Shown here one piece after another: positions 4,413 to 10,902 of a stretch of DNA of 10,902 nucleotides (position 1 is its first letter; every line of letters starts with the position of its first letter). The translations under genes and the position numbers were made by a program. Source of the stretch: JBFLVQ01 sp040758525 (GTDB lineage Bacteria; Acidobacteriota; Blastocatellia; Chloracidobacteriales; JADJPF01); the NCBI GenBank assembly GCA_040758525.1, contig JBFLVQ010000297.1, forward strand, positions 1 through 10,902. The letters are read 5' to 3'. The notes beneath the pieces were generated by a model. The model was given only the letters and a program-made list of their open reading frames with translations, ran no database searches and was not told the origin of the DNA.

Positions 4413-6568
4413 GCAAAACGATGGATAGACGCACGTTTCTTAAAACCGGCAGCGCATTTGGCGGCGGATTGTTAATCAGTCTCTATTTTCCTAGCTTGAG
4501 TCGTGCTCACAGCAACGATAAAGCATCAGAAACATTTGCACCCAATGCGTTCATTCGTGTTGGAACTGATGATAGTGTTACCATTATTGTGAATAAGGCA
4601 GAGATGGGACAGGGTGTTTATACATCACTTCCTATGCTTGTTGCTGAAGAGCTTGAAGCAGATTGGAGCAAGATTCGTGTAGAATCGGCGCCCGTTGATG
4701 ATGCTTATAATCACACTCTCTTTGGTATTCAAATGACGGGTGGCAGCACTAGCACAAATTCGGAGTGGGAACGGTTCCGTAAGGCTGGCGCAACAGCACG
4801 TATGATGCTTATTGAGGCAGCAGCACAGAATTGGAGTGTAGATACAAAAAGCTGTCGTGCTGAAAATGGCTATGTGATTCATTCAGCAAGTAATCGTCGC
4901 ACCACATTTGGTGCGCTTGCCGCCGCCGCCGCAAGGCTAACTCCACCCCAAGATGTACCTCTTAAGAATCCCAAGGACTTTAGATTAATTGGCAAACCGA
5001 CTCGTCGTCTTGATACTCCTCCAAAGACAAATGGCACGGCTCAATTCGGTCTTGATGTACGAATTCCTAATATGCTAACAGCGGTAATTGCCAGACCGCC
5101 GGTGTTTGGTGGAAAGGTTGTCAGCTTTAATACAGAAAAAGCCAAGGCAGTACCTGGAGTAAAAAATATTCTTCAAGTACCAACAGGTATTGCTGTAATT
5201 GCAGATGGTTTCTGGTCTGCTAAGCTTGGTCGAGATAAACTTGAGATCACTTGGGATGATGGGCCAAATGCAACTATCTCCACCAAAGGTATGCGAGAAC
5301 AGTATGCGAATTTAGCCAAGCATCCTGGTACGATCGCGCGTAAAGTTGGTGATCCTACAAAAGCATTGGCGGGAGCTGCTAAGACGATTACTGCCGAATA
5401 TGAAGTCCCCTATCTAGCACATGCCATGATGGAGCCACTAAATTGTGTTGTTGACTTGCGTGAAAATAGTTGTGAGATTTGGACTGGTACGCAATTTCAG
5501 ACTGTAGATCGCGCTGCTGCGGCAGCCGTCGCAGGCTTAAAACCTGAACAGGTTAAGATTCATACTACACTGCTCGGCGGAGGTTTTGGTCGGCGTGCAA
5601 ATCCTGCCTCAGATTTTATTGTAGAGGCAGTGCAAGTTGCCAAGGTGGCTAAAGTTCCTGTGAAAGTTGTCTGGACACGAGAAGATGATATACGTGGTGG
5701 TTGGTATCGCCCTATGTGGTATGATCGATTAGTTGCTGGCCTTGATGGGCAAGGCAATCCCCTTGTATGGACACACACTATTGTTGGGCAATCCATTATC
5801 GCAGGAACAGCGTTTGAACCAGTAATTATTAAAGATGGCATAGATGATACATCTGTTGAAGGTGCCGCAGACCTGCTTTATGGAATACCAAACCTACAGG
5901 TTGATCTACACAGTCCCAAGATCGGTGTACCTGTTCAGTGGTGGCGCTCTGTTGGCCATTCGCACAATGGTTTTGCTGTTGAGGCTTTCTTTGATGAAGT
6001 GGCCAATGCAGGTGGCAAAGACCCATATGAATTACGGCGTACACTGCTCTCAAACCAACCGCGAATGCGTGCTGTTCTCGATCTAGCAGCACAAAAGGCA
6101 AATTGGGGTAGTCCTCCACCTAGTGGTAGAAGCCGTGGAATCGCAACACATTTCTCCTTTGCTAGTTATGTTGCACAGGTAGCTGAAGTCTCTGTAGGCA
6201 AAGATGGCTCGGTACGTGTACACCGTATAGTTTGCGCAATTGATTGTGGTATGGTAGTAAACCCGGATACTGTCAAAGCACAAATGGAAAGTGGTATCAT
6301 CTTTGGTCTCTCAGCCGCGCTCAAGGGTGAGATTACATTGGATCGAGGCCGTGTTCAGCAGCGTAATTTTCACGATTACAAAATGGTGCGAATGGACGAG
6401 TCGCCCGAGATCGAAGTCTATATTGTACCAAGCAATGAACCACCTACAGGTGTGGGAGAGCCGGGAGTTCCACCAGTTGCCCCAGCAGTTGTGAATGCAA
6501 TCTTTGCTGCTACTGGTAAACGTATCCGACGACTACCGATTCAAGTTGCGGAGTTGAAGACAACGTAA
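4409..6568 (+). CDS. iorB: IorB-like molybdopterin-binding catalytic subunit, Tat-exported
   Basis: This is the large catalytic subunit, which carries the Mo-molybdopterin cofactor and hydroxylates its substrate with water-derived oxygen. The start ATG 4409 overlaps the iorA stop, with GAGGGG at 4399-4404. Residues 6-12, DRRTFLK, form a twin-arginine motif, followed by a hydrophobic stretch and a likely cleavage site after SRA33. Family signatures follow in order: EMGQGVYTSLPMLVAEELE (from 65), MTGGSTSTNSEW (from 109), LAHAMMEPLNCVVDL, LGGGFGRR (389-396), VQWWRSVGHSHNGFAVEAFF, DCGMVVNPDTVKAQMESG and the active-site GVGEPGVPP with the expected catalytic Glu684. The 719-residue length is normal for IorB-like proteins. 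No FAD subunit follows; a cytochrome gene does, as in enzymes that pass electrons to cytochromes. The family call is firm and the substrate is unknown. Confidence 0.9.
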   Translation: MSKTMDRRTFLKTGSAFGGGLLISLYFPSLSRAHSNDKASETFAPNAFIRVGTDDSVTIIVNKAEMGQGVYTSLPMLVAEELEADWSKIRVESAPVDDAYNHTLFGIQMTGGSTSTNSEWERFRKAGATARMMLIEAAAQNWSVDTKSCRAENGYVIHSASNRRTTFGALAAAAARLTPPQDVPLKNPKDFRLIGKPTRRLDTPPKTNGTAQFGLDVRIPNMLTAVIARPPVFGGKVVSFNTEKAKAVPGVKNILQVPTGIAVIADGFWSAKLGRDKLEITWDDGPNATISTKGMREQYANLAKHPGTIARKVGDPTKALAGAAKTITAEYEVPYLAHAMMEPLNCVVDLRENSCEIWTGTQFQTVDRAAAAAVAGLKPEQVKIHTTLLGGGFGRRANPASDFIVEAVQVAKVAKVPVKVVWTREDDIRGGWYRPMWYDRLVAGLDGQGNPLVWTHTIVGQSIIAGTAFEPVIIKDGIDDTSVEGAADLLYGIPNLQVDLHSPKIGVPVQWWRSVGHSHNGFAVEAFFDEVANAGGKDPYELRRTLLSNQPRMRAVLDLAAQKANWGSPPPSGRSRGIATHFSFASYVAQVAEVSVGKDGSVRVHRIVCAIDCGMVVNPDTVKAQMESGIIFGLSAALKGEITLDRGRVQQRNFHDYKMVRMDESPEIEVYIVPSNEPPTGVGEPGVPPVAPAVVNAIFAATGKRIRRLPIQVAELKTT

Positions 6569-6602
6569 ACTATTTACGGTAGAACTGTATGAGGATTGTA
6601 AA

Positions 6603-7247
6603 ATGATCAACAAAGAACCACGATTAACACGCAACCTGAAACTTATTATTCTCTTTATAGCAGTACTTGTATTGATCGGTGGGTCGATCTCTGCCAGGAC
6701 TATAGGCAATATCTCTGATAACTTCACCAATGGCGAGGCACAACCAATCGCTCAAAAGAACGATGAGCAGGCACGCAAGGCATTTCTTTCCATAATACCT
6801 GTGCTCAAACATCCTCGCTGTCTTAATTGCCATTCATCTGGTGATTATCCACGACAGGGTGATGATGGACATATTCATACACAGAACGTAAAACGTGGAC
6901 TAGATGGGCGTGGCAAATATGGACAGAAATGCAATGCTTGTCATCAGGAATACAATGTCGCAGGCCTGAATATGCCACCAGGAGCACCCAATTGGCACCT
7001 GCCGCCTGCTAATATGCCTATGATTTGGGAAGGTAGAACAGCGGGTCAGATCTGTCAGCAGCTCAAAGATCCAGCACAGAATGGCGGCAAGACGGTTGCA
7101 CAGATTATTGAACATGTGACCTCTGATAAACTTGTTTTATGGGGATGGAGTCCTGGTGAAGGTCGCTCTTTACCTCCAATTGGTCATGCCGAGTTTGCGC
7201 AAAAGATGGCCGAGTGGGCACGCTATGGTGCGGCCTGTCCAGAGTAG
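6603..7247 (+). CDS. Membrane-anchored cytochrome c-type protein of the ior operon
   Basis: This 214-residue protein has an N-terminal hydrophobic segment (about residues 13-31, KLIILFIAVLVLIGGSISA) acting as signal or membrane anchor, then a periplasmic-type domain. Two heme c attachment motifs are visible: CLNCH (73-77) and CNACH (110-114). Conserved-looking blocks include MPPGAPNWHLPP (124-135), which offers His/Met ligands, ICQQLKDPAQNGG (150-162), LVLWGWSPGEGR and a terminal GAACPE. Cys151 and Cys212 are outside the heme motifs. Such proteins are found next to IorAB-like genes and are often labelled isoquinoline 1-oxidoreductase subunit. GAGGA upstream supports ATG 6603. It begins 34 bp after iorB and so is in the same operon. 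I infer that it accepts electrons from the iron-sulfur subunit and feeds the respiratory chain. Confidence 0.8.
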   Translation: MINKEPRLTRNLKLIILFIAVLVLIGGSISARTIGNISDNFTNGEAQPIAQKNDEQARKAFLSIIPVLKHPRCLNCHSSGDYPRQGDDGHIHTQNVKRGLDGRGKYGQKCNACHQEYNVAGLNMPPGAPNWHLPPANMPMIWEGRTAGQICQQLKDPAQNGGKTVAQIIEHVTSDKLVLWGWSPGEGRSLPPIGHAEFAQKMAEWARYGAACPE

Positions 7248-7278
7248 TCTCTGTTAGTAATTTTGTGTGAATGGTTGC

Positions 7279-9810
7279 TCAAACGGTTAAATCCCAGGCG
7301 TAATCGTCCCACCATTCCTCAGATAGAATATTTTCTATTGTATACTTTTCTGCATTTTTATAATCGAATAGCTCTAGGCCCAGCGCCTGCGCAAATTTAA
7401 TATCATACTGGCAAAACAGCATCTTTATCTCTTTATCAATATTGAGAGGATAGACCTCGAAACAGACCAACTGTCGCTCCTTAGAAATGGCTACTAATTG
7501 CCGAGCTATCATGCCATTCTTTTCATTACGGGCATAGAGTACCTGCTTATTGATATCAAGGACTGCAGCTACTGCAGAATAACTACATACACCTCCTAAA
7601 CCTAAGCAACTACCAACATATTCACCCATTCTTAGCGCTTCCAAAGGATCTTTTTCTACCGTAATACTTATTGTTCCATGATTTTCCGTTTCACAGATAT
7701 ATATGATACCTTCTCTCCATAGCTCTATATTTAATGTAGACTGCTTCTTTATCCAGGTTTGTGTCAAAAAATGAGTTTGTAGATAATCTCTTTTACCCTG
7801 GAAATATGCTTTAAGAAAACGTTTGAAGGCACGTTTATTACTATCTATCAATTGCGATAGTTGTAATGAAAAGACAATATTACGATCGGTTGAAAGTGAT
7901 TGATCTCCTATCAATACAGCCATTACTAAGTCTTTCAGGAGATCAAGTTTATTATTAACATTGCTAGCATCTACGGAAATACTTTCATTAGTATCTTTGA
8001 TAAACTCCTTTTTAAATTTAGCTAATACTAGCAAGCGTGTTTGCTTGCTAAGGCTGCCTAACAATCGAGTCGCCTCTAACAATCTTTTCGGATCAGTAAG
8101 AAAACCCTCAAAGGTGAACTCAGCTAGTGTTTTCATCATATCCCACAGGGCATCAGCAATTAATCTGCTTGCGTTTTTCGAACGCAGTGCTTTTTCCAGA
8201 TAAATAAAATTTTCATCAGGCGCAGCTAAAAATCTTTTTCGCATCAGCTCGTGTGAGCGAGCAATAAAGCAACAGACTACTTCTTCAATGGTAGTATTCT
8301 TTTTGAATGGTGGCTGACAGAGTCGCTTGAGTAAAGTATAGACTACTGGCATACAGGTACGTAGATTATCCACCTCATCCCAGTACCAATAACAATAGTC
8401 GAGTGTGTTAATAAGTTTTCTAAGGTAATCTTTATCGATCGTACCTAGCAGGGTGGCAATACAATCCAATTCTTGTCTAACAAAGCGCCATTTTTGTGCT
8501 AATGCATCTCCTTTTACATAGTGATTAATAAAGTCTAGGAAAAAGCTTAAACAACAAGAAGCCGCTTCCACCGGTATCTCTCGCCAGGGTATTTTGGCGA
8601 GCACTTCATCAAATCCTGCTAATTCGCCACACCGTTCCCACACTCTCAGTGCCAGCGCATAAAAATAATCTTCTCCTGTGCTTAAATAATCGATCAGCTC
8701 TGTAACCAGATAGTATGAAAATGTTGTACAATTATTAAGCTTAGTGAATTGGTAATCCTTTTTATATCTTTTGGCCAGTCTGAAACCATCCAATAGGTAG
8801 TTGGGTTCAATACCCCTCTTTATTCCTAAGAGAAAAAAGTAGAGTCTGGGGCTATAGAAGGCTCTAGGGGTGACCTCATTAAATTGATCTAATACCTCTA
8901 GATTTATATTAGCAGCATTCATCGTATAAGCACCCGATTTAATCAAGAGAGTGGCAAAGATTGCTCTACGGTTATGCGGCTGTCTAGTAATAACTTTACA
9001 CCAGCTTAAAATATTCTCGTGATTTCTACTTAGGCTCAACAGTCGTGTAATAACCATGAGCAGGGATGGGTTTTTATCAAGCGAAAGCCCCCAGTAAATA
9101 GAGAGATAATCAAGCACCTCGGACCAATGTGAACCTTTTAGTAAAGGTAAAATATATCTGATAAAAGTTTTGGGTAGCCTCTTCTTGCTAACATTATTGA
9201 TTAGCGAATAATGATATGCGTAATAGGGATCGAAAGAGTTAAAGTTTATCTCAGACCAAGCAGCTAAAGAATTTATCGTATAACCAGCTCTGACCAATTT
9301 CTCCAATCCTTCTACCCAATATCTGCTCAATAGTGACAATAATAGATGTATATTCTTTTCATCACAAAGATAGCGGCGTAGATCTATTGGTGCAGCTTGC
9401 TTTGGCTTTGGTAATTGATATCTCAAACCCTTATGTATACGCAAATATGCTTTTGAAGGCTTCTTCGGCGGTGTGATCAGATTGGGGCTAAGCAACGGTA
9501 TTGTTGATAGATTTGGATCATTATCGGCTTGTGTCTCAATCAATACTATCAATATATGATATAGAGTATCGGCATTAAACGTACACACACTACGCAAATA
9601 ATCCCAGGCAGTGATAAGCCGATCTTTTTTTGTATAGAGATTATTTGAAATAGTGGCTAAAGGTAGCAACGTAGTTTCATAGAAAAATTTTAATCGTGCC
9701 ACACCGGTGCCAGGGCTCTTGTCCAATGGTAGCTTGAATTGATACTTTGGACGGCTGATCAAAGCCATTAACTGATCAGGTGTTCTAATAATAGATACAA
9801 GTTTATCCAT
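7279..9810 (-). CDS. Large helical protein with a conserved-looking C-terminal domain, function unknown
   Basis: The 843-residue protein starts at ATG (complement of 9808-9810), with no clear SD. It converges on the ior operon, the stops being 31 bp apart. Residues about 120-680 are dominated by Leu-, Tyr- and Lys-rich helices, such as SLLSRYWVEGLEKLVRAGY and HWSEVLDYLSIYWGLSLDK, suggesting an alpha-helical solenoid. The C-terminal part (about 690-810) is different: it contains ISITVEKDPLEALRMG, GSCLGLGG (Cys735), a DINKQVLYARNEKNG strand region and MIARQLVAISKERQLVCFEV. That order loosely resembles PcfJ-like and related uncharacterised C-terminal domains with a 'Cx..GG ... NK.vlyaR...G..vaRqL.ai' pattern. 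No signal peptide or membrane segment is obvious. Codon use is more A/T-rich than in the ior genes, with many TTA and ATA codons, possibly a sign of different origin. No function is assigned. Confidence 0.75.
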   Translation of the reverse strand: MDKLVSIIRTPDQLMALISRPKYQFKLPLDKSPGTGVARLKFFYETTLLPLATISNNLYTKKDRLITAWDYLRSVCTFNADTLYHILIVLIETQADNDPNLSTIPLLSPNLITPPKKPSKAYLRIHKGLRYQLPKPKQAAPIDLRRYLCDEKNIHLLLSLLSRYWVEGLEKLVRAGYTINSLAAWSEINFNSFDPYYAYHYSLINNVSKKRLPKTFIRYILPLLKGSHWSEVLDYLSIYWGLSLDKNPSLLMVITRLLSLSRNHENILSWCKVITRQPHNRRAIFATLLIKSGAYTMNAANINLEVLDQFNEVTPRAFYSPRLYFFLLGIKRGIEPNYLLDGFRLAKRYKKDYQFTKLNNCTTFSYYLVTELIDYLSTGEDYFYALALRVWERCGELAGFDEVLAKIPWREIPVEAASCCLSFFLDFINHYVKGDALAQKWRFVRQELDCIATLLGTIDKDYLRKLINTLDYCYWYWDEVDNLRTCMPVVYTLLKRLCQPPFKKNTTIEEVVCCFIARSHELMRKRFLAAPDENFIYLEKALRSKNASRLIADALWDMMKTLAEFTFEGFLTDPKRLLEATRLLGSLSKQTRLLVLAKFKKEFIKDTNESISVDASNVNNKLDLLKDLVMAVLIGDQSLSTDRNIVFSLQLSQLIDSNKRAFKRFLKAYFQGKRDYLQTHFLTQTWIKKQSTLNIELWREGIIYICETENHGTISITVEKDPLEALRMGEYVGSCLGLGGVCSYSAVAAVLDINKQVLYARNEKNGMIARQLVAISKERQLVCFEVYPLNIDKEIKMLFCQYDIKFAQALGLELFDYKNAEKYTIENILSEEWWDDYAWDLTV

Positions 9811-9856
9811 AACAGCACAGAGCTATGCTTATAGGTAGCCCGGTACTATCAGCGCA

Positions 9857-9862
9857 ATTATA
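9857..9862 (-). promoter_or_regulatory. Consensus -10 box for the 843-residue gene
   Basis: TATAAT lies on the minus strand here, about 46 bp upstream of the ATG. No good -35 is found at 16-18 bp; the nearest TTGAAT is about 22 bp upstream of it. The perfect hexamer and its position make it the best promoter candidate for this gene. Confidence 0.35.
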
Positions 9863-9921
9863 GCGACACATAGCCGGACTAACGATTCAAGTTGATCGCT
9901 AAGATTGATAGAGAAGAATGC

Positions 9922-9965
9922 TGCTCGGTCTGGCCAGGGGAACAGTTATTCCTAGGCGCCGAGCA
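9922..9965. repeat. Inverted repeat with possible nested hairpin
   Basis: TGCTCGG (9922-9928) and CCGAGCA (9959-9965) form a perfect 7-bp stem enclosing 30 bases. Inside, GGAA and TTCC can form a small hairpin around a 6-base loop. The block is richer in GC than the DNA around it. It could be an RNA structure or an operator between the two divergent genes. No known riboswitch consensus is recognised. Confidence 0.35.
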
Positions 9966-10099
9966 CGCACCATAAGGCAGAATTAGGAAAGGCTAAAAAG
10001 ATAAAATCGCATAGCTGTATCCTTAAGGTGAAATCGTCAGTTAATACTAGCGTATCAGCAAGAGAGTTTCAATTTTTTAATGGCAATATGCAGAAAGGT

Positions 10100-10105
10100 T
10101 ATAAT
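10100..10105 (+). promoter_or_regulatory. Consensus -10 box for the cupin-AKR genes
   Basis: TATAAT is perfect and lies 30 bp before the first possible cupin start. At 17-bp spacing the -35 position reads TTAATG (10077-10082), a weak match. A transcript starting about 7 bp after the box would have a leader of only about 20-35 bases. Confidence 0.45.
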
Positions 10106-10135
10106 TTGATTAGTCTGCCATTTTGACTTTCCAGA

Positions 10136-10477
10136 TTGCACAAAAGCATGGAAACTAGTTTTAATACCCCAGCTCAACTAGATCTTAATCAAGGTAGAAA
10201 GAGCATGAGTCCAGATAAAATTAAGAGAGATTGGGAAACCCGTGGTTATTCTTGGGGAATTTGGACAGATCCGCCTGGACAGGTGTGGGCAGACTTTGTT
10301 CATGATGTTGACGAACTAGTTATGCTTGTTGAAGGAGAGATCGAACTATCTTTTCAAGAAAAGACTTTTCAGCCACAGGTAGGCGAAGAGATTCTAATTC
10401 CTGCCGGTGTATCACATACCGTCAAAAATATTGGAAGAACAACTAGCCGTTGGTATTACGGTTACAAAAAATATTAA
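10136..10477 (+). CDS. Small single-domain cupin protein
   Basis: A compact beta-barrel cupin. Motif 1 is DFVHDVDELVMLVEGEIEL (His56, Glu60, Gly67) and motif 2 is IPAGVSHTVKN (Pro89, Gly91, His94, Asn98). One His of the usual motif-1 HxH is replaced (HDVDE), which is common in small cupins and may alter metal binding. The N-terminal DWETRGYSWGIWTDPPGQVW strand segment is also typical of this subgroup. The start is uncertain: TTG 10136 (113 residues), ATG 10148 (109 residues) or ATG 10205 (90 residues, MSPDKIK). None has a strong SD, though GGTAGAAAGAG precedes the last. The protein ends 13 bp before an aldo/keto reductase gene, so the two are probably co-transcribed. No specific substrate can be given. 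Confidence 0.8.
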   Translation: MHKSMETSFNTPAQLDLNQGRKSMSPDKIKRDWETRGYSWGIWTDPPGQVWADFVHDVDELVMLVEGEIELSFQEKTFQPQVGEEILIPAGVSHTVKNIGRTTSRWYYGYKKY

Positions 10478-10490
10478 GCTGAGACATTTT

Positions 10491-10902
10491 ATGGAATCAA
10501 CACAATTGAATAGACTACAACTGACTCCAGATCTAAATATTTGTCGGATTCTAAATGGATTATGGCAGGTCTCTGGTGCTCATGGGTTAATCAATCGTGA
10601 GCTTGCTATAACAGAGATGTTTACCTATATCGATGCTGGACTTACAACTTGGGATCTAGCAGATCACTATGGACCAGCAGAAGAGTTTGTTGGTGAGTTC
10701 AGGCAGAGATTAAAAGCTGCACGTGGTGAAGCGGCTCTGACACAGCTTCAGTTCTTTACAAAGTGGGTACCTCGCCCGGTCTTTATCACACGAAAAATAG
10801 TTGAAGATGCAATCAATCGCTCGCTTCACAGAATGAATACTTCTACACTTGATCTGCTCCAATTTCACTGGTGGGATTATCAAGATAACAATTATCTCAA
10901 CG
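10491..10902 (+). CDS. Aldo/keto reductase, N-terminal part (cut by window edge)
   Basis: The frame starts at ATG 10491 and stays open to the window end, giving 137 residues of a protein usually near 300 or more. The NADPH-dependent aldo/keto reductase catalytic tetrad is visible: Asp55 and Tyr60 in WDLADHYGPAEE, Lys91 in FFTKWVPR and His126 in LLQFHWWDY. The N-terminal strand RILNGLWQVSG and the helix with IVEDAINRSLHRMNTSTLDLL also fit the (beta/alpha)8 barrel of the family. The SD is weak (CTGAG, 10479-10483). The start lies 13 bp after the cupin stop, so translation may be coupled. The substrate is unknown, probably a carbonyl compound. Confidence 0.85.
   Translation, partial: MESTQLNRLQLTPDLNICRILNGLWQVSGAHGLINRELAITEMFTYIDAGLTTWDLADHYGPAEEFVGEFRQRLKAARGEAALTQLQFFTKWVPRPVFITRKIVEDAINRSLHRMNTSTLDLLQFHWWDYQDNNYLN

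Larger units (their letters stand above)
9811..10135. other. 325-bp divergent intergenic region
   Basis: The gap separates the minus-strand 843-residue gene from the plus-strand cupin gene. It holds a consensus -10 box on each strand and a GC-rich inverted repeat near the middle (9922-9965). A short frame at 9919-9987 (22 codons, Arg-rich) lacks a proper SD and overlaps the inverted repeat, so I do not call it a gene. Nothing else is recognisable. Confidence 0.45.

Noticed and set aside
4625..6283. Several minus-strand and alternate-frame ORFs within iorB
   Set aside because: They lie wholly inside a strongly supported coding frame and show no family motifs.
7248..7278. Bidirectional terminator between the cytochrome and the 843-residue gene
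   Set aside because: The 31-bp gap has no convincing GC-rich stem with a T-run in either direction.
9919..9987. 22-codon Arg-rich plus-strand frame in the divergent gap
   Set aside because: There is no promoter or convincing SD, and it coincides with a GC-rich inverted repeat that explains its codon bias.
1..10902. Cyanobacterial HIP1 (GCGATCGC) repeats and CRISPR arrays
   Set aside because: No exact HIP1 octamer and no regularly spaced direct repeats were found. CTAG is common, but at about the frequency expected for this base composition.

Overview
This is a bacterial chromosomal window of low to moderate GC content (about 42-44% by eye). Genes lie on both strands, several have clear Shine-Dalgarno (SD) sequences, and GTG and TTG starts are used. 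CTAG is not avoided and the cyanobacterial HIP1 octamer is absent. I see no transposase, integrase, phage structural gene, tRNA or CRISPR array. The phylum cannot be fixed from this window. An exported molybdenum hydroxylase with a c-type cytochrome points to an environmental bacterium with an aerobic-type respiratory chain.

Left part (1-3636). A gene tail at the edge (2-79) converges on a 78-residue proline-rich, basic protein on the minus strand (91-327), which has a plausible promoter. A 496-bp gap follows. It holds a GC-rich hairpin (565-599), a short tract resembling the end of 16S rRNA (519-545) and a 22-codon ORF with a good SD. Next come a T4 Rnl1-like RNA ligase (824-1957) and, abutting its stop on the opposite strand, a 40-codon remnant that looks like the start of an acetamidase/formamidase gene. 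Three plus-strand genes follow: a 67-residue protein, a von Willebrand A (VWA) protein with a complete MIDAS, and an 83-residue protein.

Centre (3637-7247). A 305-bp upstream region carries a consensus -10 box and two copies of TAGTACTACA, one inside a perfect 14-bp palindrome. It precedes an operon of iorA-like [2Fe-2S] subunit, iorB-like molybdopterin subunit with a Tat signal, and a membrane-anchored cytochrome with two CxxCH motifs. Together these look like an exported hydroxylase/dehydrogenase that oxidises an unknown, possibly N-heteroaromatic or aldehyde, substrate and passes electrons through iron-sulfur clusters to heme outside the cytoplasm.

Right part (7279-10902). An 843-residue, largely helical minus-strand protein with a conserved-looking C-terminal domain converges on the ior operon. 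After a 325-bp divergent gap with a consensus -10 box on each strand come a small cupin and an aldo/keto reductase cut by the window edge, 13 bp apart and probably co-transcribed.

The best candidates for new biology are the repeat-operator promoter of the ior operon, the structured gap before the RNA ligase, the VWA neighbourhood with its two unrecognised small proteins, and the 843-residue protein. No complete novel system is demonstrated by the sequence alone.
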